Shown: positions 10,823-19,706 of the stretch, piece after piece
Numbering within the stretch: position 1 is the stretch's first letter
How the letters are laid out: the number at the start of each line of letters is the position of its first letter
DNA from: Chitinophagaceae bacterium
GTDB taxonomy: Bacteria > Bacteroidota > Bacteroidia > Chitinophagales > Chitinophagaceae
Assembly: GCA_025360525.1 (NCBI GenBank)
Contig: JANYCA010000090.1
Location: forward strand, 1-57,549
DNA length: 57,549 bases
Direction: 5' to 3'
Program-made: the position numbers and the translations under genes
The notes under the pieces: model-generated
What the model saw: only the letters and a program-made list of their open reading frames with translations
Told to the model about the DNA's origin: nothing
The model's database searches: none

Positions 10823-11392
10823 ATGGCATTTAAAAAAGAGGTTCCTGAAATTATTGAACCAAGAGATGTATTTGTAGGAAACATAGATGCTCCTATAACA
10901 TTAGAAGAGTTTGGAGAATACGAAAGTGAGGTTTGCGCAAAAGCGAATGAAGTAGTGAAACAAATACTGGAAGATTACGATGGAAAAGTTCGTTTTAATT
11001 TTCGCCACTTTCCATTAACACATATTCACCAGCGCAGCCTTAAGGCAGGTGAGGCAGCTGTAGCTACTGCACAGGTTGGTAAGTTTTGGGAAATGCACAA
11101 CATTCTTTTTGCGAACCGTCGTAACCTGGGTACTACCAGTCTTAAATTGCATAGCAAAGAAGCGGGTGTACAAAACAAGCGCTTTTTAGATGAATTGGTA
11201 AATGCTACTTATGGTTGGCAGGTGCAGGGAGATATTAAAGAAGGTCACGACCGCGGTGTAAAAGATGTACCTACATTTTTCATTAATGGTGAACGTTTCA
11301 CCGGAAAAATAACTTTTGAAGATATGAGTAAAGCAATTGAAGTTGCACTTAAGACCGTTAAGAAAAAAACTCCCGCTAAAGCAAAAGTTTAA
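10823..11392 (+). CDS. DsbA/thioredoxin_4-like protein with a single active-site cysteine
   Basis: The fold is that of the DsbA-like thioredoxin_4 family: FGEYESEVC where DsbA proteins have a FGDYxCPxC-type site, FNFRHFPL, the helical insertion FWEMHNILF, and the cis-proline loop DVPTFFING. The active-site CxxC is changed to SEVC (Ser35-Cys38), so the N-terminal nucleophilic Cys is missing. There is no signal peptide, so it should be cytoplasmic. I start it at the ATG at 10823 (189 residues), because the fold begins there and the 21 residues encoded upstream are not conserved-looking. A strong terminator follows 15 bases after the stop. A conventional dithiol oxidase role is unlikely; a glutathione transferase-like, monothiol or chaperone-like role is possible. 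Confidence 0.75.
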   Translation: MAFKKEVPEIIEPRDVFVGNIDAPITLEEFGEYESEVCAKANEVVKQILEDYDGKVRFNFRHFPLTHIHQRSLKAGEAAVATAQVGKFWEMHNILFANRRNLGTTSLKLHSKEAGVQNKRFLDELVNATYGWQVQGDIKEGHDRGVKDVPTFFINGERFTGKITFEDMSKAIEVALKTVKKKTPAKAKV

Positions 11393-11407
11393 AGTATAAT
11401 TAAATGT

Positions 11408-11437
11408 AAAGAGCCCGGTATTATTACCGGGCTCTTT
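11408..11437 (+). terminator. Intrinsic terminator after the DsbA-like gene
   Basis: A perfect 13-bp stem (11408-11420 pairs with 11425-11437, core GAGCCCGGTA) closes a four-base loop and starts 15 bases after the stop codon. The 3' arm ends in TTT but no long T-run follows. It separates this gene from the ABC ATPase. Confidence 0.85.
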
Positions 11438-11491
11438 GTATTTGCTTACCTTAGGTTACAAGTTTATTTAAATAATTCTTTACTACTTACC

Positions 11492-12190
11492 ATGTTTACT
11501 ATTAACAACCTTCGCAAATTATATAAAGGCATTCCTGCTGTGGCCATTGATCATCTGGAATTTTTTTCAGGAGAAGTAGTTGGGCTGGTGGGCAACAACG
11601 GCGCCGGAAAAACAACCTTCTTTCGGTTGCTGCTAGATCTCATCAGGGCCGATAGCGGAGAAATTTTATCGAAGGGAAAATCAGTCACTACCACCGAAGA
11701 ATGGAAGAGTTATACCGCTGCATACATTGATGAAGGTTTTTTAATTGAGTACTTAACCCCGGAGGAATATTTTTATTTTGTAGGCAAACTCAATCACCAA
11801 TCCAAGGCAGATGTGGATGATTTTTTGGAACACTATGAAGCTTTTTTTGATGATGCCATTGTGGGCAAAAAAAAATACATCCGTGATTTTTCTAAAGGCA
11901 ACCAGTTTAAAATTGGTATTGTAGCAGCATTGCTTGCCAACCCCGAGTTATTAATATTGGATGAACCCTTTGCCAACCTCGACCCAACCACACAATTGCG
12001 ACTGGTAGATATGATCAGGCAAATGGCGCAGGACAAACGCATGTGCATCATTGTTAGCAGTCACGATATTAACCATATTGCCGAAGTAAGCACCCGTATT
12101 TTGTTGATGGAAAGAGGCAGCATTATTAAGGATTTTGCCGGCGGCGATTCGGCTTATGAGGAGTTGGTGGGGTATTTTAAGGTGAAGTAG
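11492..12190 (+). CDS. ABC transporter ATP-binding protein (ABC-2 type, orphan)
   Basis: A 232-residue cytoplasmic ATPase. Walker A is GNNGAGKTT (34-42), the signature loop is the degenerate FSKGNQ (about 136-141) in place of LSGGQ, and Walker B is LLILDEPFANLDP, followed by an H-loop SSHD. Together these fit the drug/lipid exporter (ABC-2, YxlF/CcmA-like) class, which often has a relaxed signature. No permease gene lies beside it: upstream is a terminated gene and downstream a convergent one. Its partner must be encoded elsewhere, or it works in a non-transport role. Confidence 0.85.
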   Translation: MFTINNLRKLYKGIPAVAIDHLEFFSGEVVGLVGNNGAGKTTFFRLLLDLIRADSGEILSKGKSVTTTEEWKSYTAAYIDEGFLIEYLTPEEYFYFVGKLNHQSKADVDDFLEHYEAFFDDAIVGKKKYIRDFSKGNQFKIGIVAALLANPELLILDEPFANLDPTTQLRLVDMIRQMAQDKRMCIIVSSHDINHIAEVSTRILLMERGSIIKDFAGGDSAYEELVGYFKVK

Positions 12191-12261
12191 TTGTTGGTTG
12201 ATATTTTATGATTTGTGGGTGGGTAATTACAAATAGTAATTTAGTAGTTACATAAAGAAAG

Positions 12262-12975
12262 TTACTTCAGCCCATTATAAAAACTGATGAGTTTCATAAG
12301 GTCTGGTATCTTCTTAAAATTGGTTTTATTTTCGTCAAGATACTGTTTCGTCGCTTCTCCTTTATCATTCATTAATTTCACCAGGTATTCTTTACTATTT
12401 TTAAATGGTTCCATCCCCGCTGCCGAAAAAACATAATAGCGGCTGTATTCCACAAACTCTTTTCGTTGTTCTCCCGACAATGGATTCTTAAATTTTTCGA
12501 TGTTTTTATAGTATTTTTTTAGCAGGCTAATTTTACCGGAACACAATACGTGGTAATAATAATTTTCATTTTTATTATCAAAGGCGGGGTAACCGTTTTG
12601 AAATACGAATGGAATGTTTTCATTTGAAATTAAGTTAATGTAGGATATCTTTTTAACCTTACCATCCAAAGCTATCCAGGTGGTGTTGGCAGCATCTAGA
12701 TAATACAATTCGTTGCTTTCTATATTGAGTTTTACTTTTACGTTTTTCACGAGCTGCCCGCCTGTTGTTAATAAATCTGCTTCGGCCCAATCGGGGTTAA
12801 TAAATGGAGTGCCCTCTATTGCCGGATCATATTTTTCGTTCCGCAACGATCTGCCATTCATATCTCCAAACTGTACAAATCCACCATTATTGGTTTCTGT
12901 AAAATTTAATTGGGCACTTGCTTCACAGCTGATGAATAAGAAAAAGATCGGAATATATAGACCGGGATTTTTCAT
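12262..12975 (-). CDS. Secreted protein of unknown function
   Basis: A 237-residue protein with a signal peptide (hydrophobic 6-20, cleavage after EASAQ). I recognise no family. The mature part starts with a Gly/Asn-rich strand region followed by a GQLVKNVKVKLNI-type beta segment and ends in a Lys-rich helical tail. This arrangement is common in small exported proteins of this phylum. It converges with the ABC ATPase gene and is followed on the same strand, about 50 bases upstream, by the DNA glycosylase gene; whether they share a transcript is unclear. Confidence 0.65.
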   Translation of the reverse strand: MKNPGLYIPIFFLFISCEASAQLNFTETNNGGFVQFGDMNGRSLRNEKYDPAIEGTPFINPDWAEADLLTTGGQLVKNVKVKLNIESNELYYLDAANTTWIALDGKVKKISYINLISNENIPFVFQNGYPAFDNKNENYYYHVLCSGKISLLKKYYKNIEKFKNPLSGEQRKEFVEYSRYYVFSAAGMEPFKNSKEYLVKLMNDKGEATKQYLDENKTNFKKIPDLMKLISFYNGLK

Positions 12976-13027
12976 AATGAAACTTTATTAAAGTTAACTC
13001 TAAAAAAGGCAGAGTTGCAATTCATCG

Positions 13028-13636
13028 TTATTTTACCGGCCGCCCACTTACAAACTTATTCCCCCTGATATAAAATCGGTAAGGCAGCAACGCATCCATT
13101 CCTGCACTATCAATTCCAATGCGCTTGCTGGCAGCAATGGCTTCGTCGCTAAATGAAGAACCATCATCAGCAATAAATATTTCATCACTATTTAAATAAA
13201 TACCGGAGTGAGTTTTGGCTATTCCCATTGCCCTGCACAAATTGCCCGGTCCTTTGGTGAGGGTATTATCTAATTGCTTTTTGCCAATGCGTTGCAGCAT
13301 ACAATCAATTCCTTCCATTGGCTCTAAAGCCCTTATCAGCACTGCATCGGGTGTGTTCGCTTTATTGGTAACCACATTAAACATCGTGTGGATGCCATAG
13401 CAGATATACACATACGAAACACCACCCTCTTTATACATATGTTCGTTACGGTTGGTACGCCTGCCTCCAAAAGAATGGGAGGCTTTATCGGTAATGCCGG
13501 CATAGGCTTCTGTCTCAACAATTCTTCCGCTGGTAAGGTTGTCGCAGAATGTGGTTACCAATATTTTGCCCAGTAATTTTTTTGCAATTTTAACCACATC
13601 GCTGCCACTGTAAAAATCATTGGTTAACTTCTTCAA
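13028..13636 (-). CDS. DNA-3-methyladenine glycosylase (Mpg/AAG family)
   Basis: This enzyme removes alkylated purines such as 3-methyladenine from DNA, starting base-excision repair. The 202 residues match the usual length of bacterial AAG proteins. Diagnostic motifs are visible: GRIVETEAY with the catalytic Glu, DKASHSF, the YVYICYGIH stretch that contacts the flipped base, the VLIRALEP strand, and LTKGPGNLCRAMGI. It appears monocistronic and divergent from the EI24 membrane protein gene. Confidence 0.93.
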   Translation of the reverse strand: MKKLTNDFYSGSDVVKIAKKLLGKILVTTFCDNLTSGRIVETEAYAGITDKASHSFGGRRTNRNEHMYKEGGVSYVYICYGIHTMFNVVTNKANTPDAVLIRALEPMEGIDCMLQRIGKKQLDNTLTKGPGNLCRAMGIAKTHSGIYLNSDEIFIADDGSSFSDEAIAASKRIGIDSAGMDALLPYRFYIRGNKFVSGRPVK

Positions 13637-13752
13637 CTTATCTGTATTTTTAATGGATAAAAATACGAATGTAATACTGTTGCGTTGTGTTTAACAACAT
13701 AATATTACTAACTGTATATTCTATCAAAAACCAAAAATGAACCCCATTACGC

Positions 13753-14508
13753 ATGCTGAAAGAAATCATCATAGCTATACAATCATACATAGAAGCTCAC
13801 CGCTTTATAATTAAACACCGCCTGTGGAAATGGATATTGATTCCGGGCATTATTTATTCCCTGTTATTTTGCACCGGAATTTATTTATTCTGGATTAGCA
13901 GTGATATGGCAATAGAACATTTACTCAACATTACCGGTCTTGGTAAATGGGTGATAGCAATGGAAGGCGGGTGGCTAAAATTCCTCTTTATTTTTGGGCA
14001 GGTAATTTTAAAGCTGGTGCTGATGTTGCTTTACTTCTCCCTTTTTAAATATTTATTCCTTATTATCGGCTCGCCCCTGTTTGCTTACCTGAGCGAAAAA
14101 ACAGAAGCCATCATGGAAGGAAAAGATTTTCCTTTCAGCTTTACACAGCTCCTGAAAGATATTGCCAGAGGTATTAAACTGGCCCTGCGCAATACCTTGT
14201 GGCAAACCATTTATACCGTCACTATTTTATTGGTATCATTGATTCCGTTGGTGGGCTGGTTCACCCCGTTTTTTGCCTTGTTAATTGAGTGTTATTACCT
14301 GGGATTTTCTATGCTGGATTACAGTTGCGAAAGAAATAAATTATCCAGTACACAAAGCCTTGCATTTATCAGCAAACACAAAGGGTTGGCCATTGGTAAT
14401 GGCATTGTATTTTACATGATGCACCTGGTAATAATTGTGGGCTGGATATTGGCACCGAGTTATGCTGTGGTAGCAGCAACCATTAGTTTTTATAAAACAA
14501 AGCAATAA
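13753..14508 (+). CDS. EI24/CysZ-like integral membrane protein
   Basis: A 251-residue inner-membrane protein with about four to five long hydrophobic segments (roughly 25-50, 75-110, 155-195, 215-245) and the cytoplasmic helical hairpin between segments 2 and 3 that is typical of the EI24 (etoposide-induced 2.4/CysZ) family. CysZ members are sulfate transporters, but no sulfur-assimilation gene is nearby, so the substrate is open. Its stop lies six bases before the methyltransferase gene, so the two are probably co-transcribed. Confidence 0.75.
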   Translation: MLKEIIIAIQSYIEAHRFIIKHRLWKWILIPGIIYSLLFCTGIYLFWISSDMAIEHLLNITGLGKWVIAMEGGWLKFLFIFGQVILKLVLMLLYFSLFKYLFLIIGSPLFAYLSEKTEAIMEGKDFPFSFTQLLKDIARGIKLALRNTLWQTIYTVTILLVSLIPLVGWFTPFFALLIECYYLGFSMLDYSCERNKLSSTQSLAFISKHKGLAIGNGIVFYMMHLVIIVGWILAPSYAVVAATISFYKTKQ

Positions 14509-14514
14509 TATTTT

Positions 14515-15216
14515 ATGGCGAGTAGCATTTATTTAATCCCCACTGTATTAGACGAAACAGCCATCCACACCATACCGCTGTACATAGTAGATGCTATTAA
14601 AAACTGCCAGGTAATATTTGCAGAAAATGAACGCACAGCAAGGCGTTTTTTAAAATTGATGTGGAAAGAAATGGTGATAGACGATTACGAATGGCATACC
14701 ATACACAAGGCAGAGGTGGAGCAGAAAATAAATTTCCGTAACTGTATTACAGCCAATAAAAATATTGCCATTATGAGTGAGGCCGGTTGCCCCGGCATTG
14801 CCGATCCCGGACAAATTTTAATTGAAGTAGCCCAGCAAATGAATGCCGCAGTAAAACCGTTGGTGGGCCCAAGTTCCATCTTGCTGGCATTGATGGGAAG
14901 TGGAATGAATGGTCAGCAGTTTGAGTTTGTCGGCTACCTGCCTATAGACAATGGAGAAAAGATGAAGGCCATCAAAGAGATGGAGTTAACATCAGTGAAA
15001 AAAAACAGTACCCAGATTTTTATTGAAACCCCTTACCGCAACGATCAACTGCTGGAGACTTTATTAAAAACCTGTAAGCCCACCACCCGAATTTGCATAG
15101 CTGCAGAACTAACCGGACCAAATGAATATATAAAGACAAAAACAGTGGCTGATTGGAAGAAAGAAAAAACCGGCTTTCATAAAAAGCCGGTAATATTTTT
15201 ATTGAATGCTGTGTAA
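14515..15216 (+). CDS. SAM-dependent methyltransferase, RsmI-like (tetrapyrrole methylase fold)
   Basis: The protein has the SAM-binding tetrapyrrole methylase fold seen in RsmI, which 2'-O-methylates C1402 of 16S rRNA. Supporting motifs are the N-terminal LIPTVL strand, AENERTARRFL, IMSEAGCPGIADPG (the RsmI SDAGxPxISDPG box with Glu for Asp), VGPSSILLALMGSG, and IETPYRND near the C-terminus. At 233 residues it is shorter than canonical RsmI (about 280) and lacks its C-terminal extension, so it may be a paralogue with a different target. A terminator-like hairpin lies inside its last codons. Confidence 0.75.
   Translation: MASSIYLIPTVLDETAIHTIPLYIVDAIKNCQVIFAENERTARRFLKLMWKEMVIDDYEWHTIHKAEVEQKINFRNCITANKNIAIMSEAGCPGIADPGQILIEVAQQMNAAVKPLVGPSSILLALMGSGMNGQQFEFVGYLPIDNGEKMKAIKEMELTSVKKNSTQIFIETPYRNDQLLETLLKTCKPTTRICIAAELTGPNEYIKTKTVADWKKEKTGFHKKPVIFLLNAV
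15169..15191. terminator. Terminator-like hairpin inside the 3' end of the methyltransferase gene
   Basis: A perfect 9-bp GC-rich stem (ACCGGCTTT at 15169-15177 with AAAGCCGGT at 15183-15191) and a five-base loop, followed on the plus strand by AATATTTTT and on the minus strand by a T-run. It sits 23 bases before the methyltransferase stop. Because the convergent gene ends only three bases beyond that stop, it may serve both transcripts. Confidence 0.6.
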
Positions 15217-15219
15217 CTT

Positions 15220-15642
15220 TTATTGCTGATCTACCGATACTTCGTAAACTATATATTCCGTATCACCACGCCATGGCAATGTGCCATTTTTTTGTTTGTA
15301 CCTTACTTTAACTCTTTTGCCTTCGTAGTTTTCCAATACATGTGCAATACTATCGCTCGTTACTGAAAAATTAAATTCTTTCGTTGAAAGCGAAATGTTA
15401 TTATCGGTTGTAGTAAGACTGATTAAAAGATATCCTTCCCAGGTTTTAAAAATATTTCCTTTGTACGAAATTTTTTGCATTTTACCTCCTTGCAATCCAC
15501 TGCTAAAGGTGTAGTAGTATTTCCAATATACAAATGCACTTGTTACAAGTATTATTATTATAAAAAACCATCTCATAAATTTTTTAAATGCACCTGCGCT
15601 TTTTGGTTGTAATTTTTCTGTTACTGGTTTTGGTTCACTCAT
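15220..15642 (-). CDS. Single-pass membrane protein of unknown function
   Basis: A 140-residue protein with a 25-residue polar N-terminus, one membrane segment (about 26-45, FFIIIILVTSAFVYW), and a small beta-rich domain outside. The features MQKISYKGNIFKTWEGYL and VRYKQ are typical of a Bacteroidota family of small anchored proteins for which I know no function. The stop is three bases from the convergent methyltransferase stop, and the start is 17 bases after the stop of the M28 peptidase gene on the same strand, so the pair is probably one transcript. Confidence 0.65.
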   Translation of the reverse strand: MSEPKPVTEKLQPKSAGAFKKFMRWFFIIIILVTSAFVYWKYYYTFSSGLQGGKMQKISYKGNIFKTWEGYLLISLTTTDNNISLSTKEFNFSVTSDSIAHVLENYEGKRVKVRYKQKNGTLPWRGDTEYIVYEVSVDQQ

Positions 15643-15659
15643 TTTAAATAATTTTAATT

Positions 15660-17033
15660 TTACAATCCGTTTTTATCTACCAAATATACTAAAGCCGCCA
15701 TATTTAATGCGCCTAAATGCAGTTCACGACGGCTTACATTTTCAAAAACATCTGTTGAAGCATGGTGTACATCAAAGTAACGTTGGCTATCCGGTCTCAA
15801 TCCGCAAACTCCTGCACCAATTGTTTTTAAAGGCCCTATATCTGCACCCCCACCTCCTTTGGTGAAATTACTTGCTCCGTAGGGATAAAATAAATTTTTC
15901 CATCCTGTTATTTTTTCAAAAGCTTTTTCTGAAACATCGAAGCCAAAGCCTCTTGGTGTAAAACCACCAGCATCACTTTCCAATCCAAACAAATGCTTTT
16001 CTTTATTGGCTTTGGCAAGTTCCAGGTACTTTTCAGCTCCTCTTCCTCCGTTTTCTTCATTCATAAACATAACCGCCCTGATGGTTCGTTGGGGCTTGCT
16101 AACAACGGTCTTTATTGCCCTTAATACTTCAATACTTTGTACAATACCTGCACCATCGTCTTGTGCGCCTTCGGCCAAATCCCAGCTATCGAGGTGGCCG
16201 CCAACTGATATTATTTCTTCAGGAAATTGAGTGCCCCTTATTTCACCTACTACATTAAAAGACGGGGCATCCGGAAGGATTGCACAATTGGTTTGTATAA
16301 ATCCTGTCAGTTGCATCTTCATTTTCAATTGCCTGCTTAGCCATTCGGCATCATTGGTACTAATGGCCACCGCAGGGATTTTGGGCAATGAATCAGTGTA
16401 AATAGTTACGCCTGTATGAGGGTAATCATCGGCGTTGCTTGCAAGTGAACGCACCATCACCGCAATGGCGCCATATTTAGCTGCCTTGGATGGTCCAGTC
16501 GTTCTGGAACTACCGCTCTCCCCATATGCAGTAAAGGTTTCAATGTAAGTGGGGTTCATCGGAAAGTTAAAGAAAACAATTTTTCCTTTTATTATTGCGG
16601 CACCCAATTTGTCTAGTTCAACAAAACTTCTTATCTCCACTATGCCGGCATTTACACCCTTTTTTCCGGAGCCTACAGAATTGCCCAAAGCACACAGGTT
16701 TAAATTTTTTCTTATTCCGTCCGCCATTTGTATATAACCCTTTTCTTTTGCTCCCCTTACCCAATGTGGCACCATACAGGGTTGCAGGTAAACAGTGTCT
16801 GCACCAGCCTCTTTCAACATACGGGCAGTAGCTTCCACCGCTTTTTGGGCATTAGCAGAGCCACTCAATCTTGGTCCGATTTTTTTACAGAGAAAACGCA
16901 GGTTGTCGTATGCTTTACCATTCGTCAATACCTCGTTGGCTATTTTCCTTATTGTTAAAGAGTCATCGTTTTGTGCCAGCATTGCCAATGAAAATAATAA
17001 TGCGGAAACACTTGTAAAAATTTTTTTTTCCAT
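15660..17033 (-). CDS. Secreted M28 family zinc peptidase (carboxypeptidase Q-like)
   Basis: A 457-residue exported aminopeptidase/carboxypeptidase with a signal peptide (1-20, ending MLAQ). It has a protease-associated insert in the first half and the M28 metal ligands in order: GGHLDSWD (first His and the supporting Asp), AQDDGAG (bridging Asp), MNEENGGRG (catalytic Glu pair), and a late HHAST His. This matches the plasma glutamate carboxypeptidase/CPQ group, which hydrolyses dipeptides. A TAAGTTTG promoter box lies 18 bases before its ATG. Confidence 0.88.
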   Translation of the reverse strand: MEKKIFTSVSALLFSLAMLAQNDDSLTIRKIANEVLTNGKAYDNLRFLCKKIGPRLSGSANAQKAVEATARMLKEAGADTVYLQPCMVPHWVRGAKEKGYIQMADGIRKNLNLCALGNSVGSGKKGVNAGIVEIRSFVELDKLGAAIIKGKIVFFNFPMNPTYIETFTAYGESGSSRTTGPSKAAKYGAIAVMVRSLASNADDYPHTGVTIYTDSLPKIPAVAISTNDAEWLSRQLKMKMQLTGFIQTNCAILPDAPSFNVVGEIRGTQFPEEIISVGGHLDSWDLAEGAQDDGAGIVQSIEVLRAIKTVVSKPQRTIRAVMFMNEENGGRGAEKYLELAKANKEKHLFGLESDAGGFTPRGFGFDVSEKAFEKITGWKNLFYPYGASNFTKGGGGADIGPLKTIGAGVCGLRPDSQRYFDVHHASTDVFENVSRRELHLGALNMAALVYLVDKNGL

Positions 17034-17050
17034 ATAAAATATTGAGATGG

Positions 17051-17058
17051 CAAACTTA
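17051..17058 (-). promoter_or_regulatory. Bacteroidota -7 box for the M28 peptidase gene
   Basis: The minus strand reads TAAGTTTG, an exact match to TAnnTTTG, 18 bases before the ATG at 17033. I could not identify a convincing -33 TTTG partner. Confidence 0.45.
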
Positions 17059-17094
17059 TCGATATTATAGAGAAGTAGCTGAAGTTTAGTAGCC

Positions 17095-17102
17095 TACCTT
17101 TG
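17095..17102 (+). promoter_or_regulatory. Bacteroidota -7 box in the leader of the malic enzyme gene
   Basis: TACCTTTG exactly matches TAnnTTTG. It would give a leader of about 240 bases for the malic enzyme gene starting at 17353. The rest of 17103-17352 is AT-rich; it holds a 20-codon ATG frame (17168-17230) and no structure I can name. Confidence 0.4.
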
Positions 17103-17352
17103 CAGGACTAACAAGAAATTTTTAGAAATCACAAAAACCCACATGTATTAAATCTATATTTTGTCTAATGAAAAACCTGTTTAATTGTTTGTTTTGTATG
17201 CTGCTGATTTTTGTACATTGCAGCACTTAAAAATCATCTGCCCTTTAGCAAGGTTTCGACAACGTTAGTAGAAAATTATATTTCAATATTTTTTGCAACA
17301 TTTACATGGGTGTTTTAACAAAAAGAAAAAAGAGCAGTTTAAAAAGTTATTT

Positions 17353-19701
17353 ATGTCAAATGAATTAAGAAATCAAGAGGCACTGGAATACCACGCCAAA
17401 GGGAGGCCCGGCAAAATTGAAGTAGTGCCAACCAAAGAAGCCAAAACACAACGTGATCTTTCTTTAGCCTATTCGCCCGGAGTGGCAGTTCCCTGTTTAG
17501 CCATTGCAGCTAATCCCGAAGATGTGTATAAATATACTGCCAAAGGCAACTTGGTAGCGGTTATTAGCAACGGTACTGCTGTGTTGGGTTTGGGTAATAT
17601 TGGGCCCGAGGCCGGCAAGCCGGTGATGGAAGGTAAGGGTGTTCTTTTTAAAATATTTGCCGATATTGATGTTTTTGACATTGAAATCAATGAAACCGAT
17701 CCGGAAAAATTTGTACAGATTGTAAAATCACTTGAGCCCACTTTCGGAGGCATCAACCTGGAAGATATTAAGGCACCCGAGTGTTTTTATATCGAAACAA
17801 AACTGAAAGAATTATTGAAGATTCCCATCATGCATGATGACCAGCATGGCACTGCAATAATATCTTCCGCAGGGTTACTAAATGCTTTGGAGATTCAGAA
17901 AAAGAAAATTGAAAAGGTACGGTTTGTTGTAAGTGGTGCAGGCGCCGCAGCAATGGCTTGTATGAAATTATACCAGGCCCTTGGTGCAAAGGCCGAAAAT
18001 TTTATGGTGTTCGATCGTAAAGGGATCATCTATACCGGTCGTCCGGATTTGGACGAACAAAAGCTTGCATTTTGTGCTGATGTAAAATACAAAGACTACA
18101 CGCTCGAAAAAGCATTTGAAGGTGCAGATGTATTTATAGGTCTTAGTGCCGGCAACACTGTTTCAGCAGTAATGATAAAATCAATGGCAAAAAATCCGAT
18201 CGTTTTTGCGTTGGCTAATCCCGATCCGGAGATAGGTTTCGAAGACGCTACGGCCGCCCGGCAGGATATCATCATGGCTACTGGCAGAAGCGATTATCCC
18301 AACCAGGTGAATAATGTATTGGGCTTTCCCTATATATTCCGAGGTGCGCTTGATGTAAGGGCTACTACTATTAATGAAGCAATGAAACTAGCCGCAGTAA
18401 AGGCTTTGGCGGCGTTAACCCGGGAGCCGGTACCGGACATGGTCAATCTTGCTTACAATGAAAAAACGATTTCATTCGGTCCCCATTATATCATTCCTAA
18501 GCCGTTAGATCCCCGGTTACTCTCTACCATTGCACCTGCTGTTGCTAAAGCAGCCATGGATAGCGGCGTTGCCAAATATCCCATTAAAGATTGGGATGCC
18601 TACGAACTGGAATTGAATAAGCGCCTGGGATTGGATAACCAGTTAAGCCGTGTAATTGGCAACAAAGCAAGGAAAGATCCAAAGCGGGTAGTATTTGCCG
18701 ATGCTGAAAATATCAAGATTTTAAAGGTTGCACAATTGGTGCAGGAAGAAGGTGTAGGCTACCCCATTTTATTGGGCGATGAAAAGATCATTAAGAAACT
18801 GGCCTTTAATAATGGAATTGAAATTGAAGGTATGCCCATCATTAATCCTAAAGACGAAGCTCATGATGAAATGAGAAAAAGTTTTGGGGAGTTGTTTTAC
18901 AACAAGCGGCAACGCAAAGGTGTAAACAAGCATGAGGCGAATAAATTAATGAAAGATCGCAATTACTTTGGATGTATGCTTGTAGAAACCGGTGAAGCTG
19001 ATTGTATGATTAGTGGGTTAACAAGAAATTATCCTGATACCATCAAGCCCGCCATCCAAACGATTGGTAAGGAAGAAGGTGTGTCAAAAATTGCAGGCAT
19101 GTACATTATGTTCACCAAACGTGGACCATTGTTTTTAGCAGATACCACCATCAACTTTAACCCAACTGCAGAAGAGCTGGCAGAGATAACCTTGCTGGTA
19201 GCAAAAGAGGTAAAGCAATTTAATATTAAGCCACGCATTGCAATGCTTTCCTACAGCAACTTTGGCAGCAGTGATGGAGAAGAAGCCAAAATGGTTCGCA
19301 GGGCAAGAGCCATCGTAAAAGCAAAAGATCCGGAATTAATTTGTGATGGTGAAGTGCAGGGTATTTTAGCCTTTAATAAAGAAATTTTAAAAGATAATTA
19401 TCCGTTTACTGAATTGCTGGATGGTGAAGTGAATACGCTCATCTTCCCTAATTTATCCGCAGGAAATATTGCCTACAACCTGCTACAGGAAGTAAGTGGT
19501 GCCGACTCTATCGGTCCAATTTTATTGGGTTTAAACAAGCCGGTGCACGTATTGCAGTTAGGCAGTTCGGTAAGGTCTATTTTTAATATGGTCCTGATAG
19601 CAGTGGTTGATGCACAATTAAAATCAACCACCGACACAAAGGAAGCCATTGCAAAAAGCAAATGGTGGAAAGGCTTTAAAAATACCTCTCATGATATGTA
19701 A
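17353..19701 (+). CDS. maeB: NADP-dependent malic enzyme with C-terminal phosphotransacetylase domain
   Basis: MaeB decarboxylates malate to pyruvate with NADP and supplies NADPH and pyruvate. The 782 residues have the full MaeB layout: malic enzyme N-domain (about 15-150, with [15 protein letters not shown]), NAD-binding domain (about 160-400, with MHDDQHGTA and VVSGAGAAA), and a PTA/PTB-type domain (about 430-780) that in known MaeB proteins is regulatory rather than catalytic. I place the start at ATG 17353, since [14 protein letters not shown] begins the family homology and the 20 residues encoded upstream are Lys-rich and unlike the family. A kinase-like gene follows after five bases. 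Confidence 0.93.
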   Translation: MSNELRNQEALEYHAKGRPGKIEVVPTKEAKTQRDLSLAYSPGVAVPCLAIAANPEDVYKYTAKGNLVAVISNGTAVLGLGNIGPEAGKPVMEGKGVLFKIFADIDVFDIEINETDPEKFVQIVKSLEPTFGGINLEDIKAPECFYIETKLKELLKIPIMHDDQHGTAIISSAGLLNALEIQKKKIEKVRFVVSGAGAAAMACMKLYQALGAKAENFMVFDRKGIIYTGRPDLDEQKLAFCADVKYKDYTLEKAFEGADVFIGLSAGNTVSAVMIKSMAKNPIVFALANPDPEIGFEDATAARQDIIMATGRSDYPNQVNNVLGFPYIFRGALDVRATTINEAMKLAAVKALAALTREPVPDMVNLAYNEKTISFGPHYIIPKPLDPRLLSTIAPAVAKAAMDSGVAKYPIKDWDAYELELNKRLGLDNQLSRVIGNKARKDPKRVVFADAENIKILKVAQLVQEEGVGYPILLGDEKIIKKLAFNNGIEIEGMPIINPKDEAHDEMRKSFGELFYNKRQRKGVNKHEANKLMKDRNYFGCMLVETGEADCMISGLTRNYPDTIKPAIQTIGKEEGVSKIAGMYIMFTKRGPLFLADTTINFNPTAEELAEITLLVAKEVKQFNIKPRIAMLSYSNFGSSDGEEAKMVRRARAIVKAKDPELICDGEVQGILAFNKEILKDNYPFTELLDGEVNTLIFPNLSAGNIAYNLLQEVSGADSIGPILLGLNKPVHVLQLGSSVRSIFNMVLIAVVDAQLKSTTDTKEAIAKSKWWKGFKNTSHDM

Positions 19702-19706
19702 GTTTT

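Noticed and set aside
17168..17230. 20-codon ATG frame with a hydrophobic, Cys-containing peptide in the maeB leader
   Set aside because: Too short and without any other support; such frames are common in AT-rich leaders.
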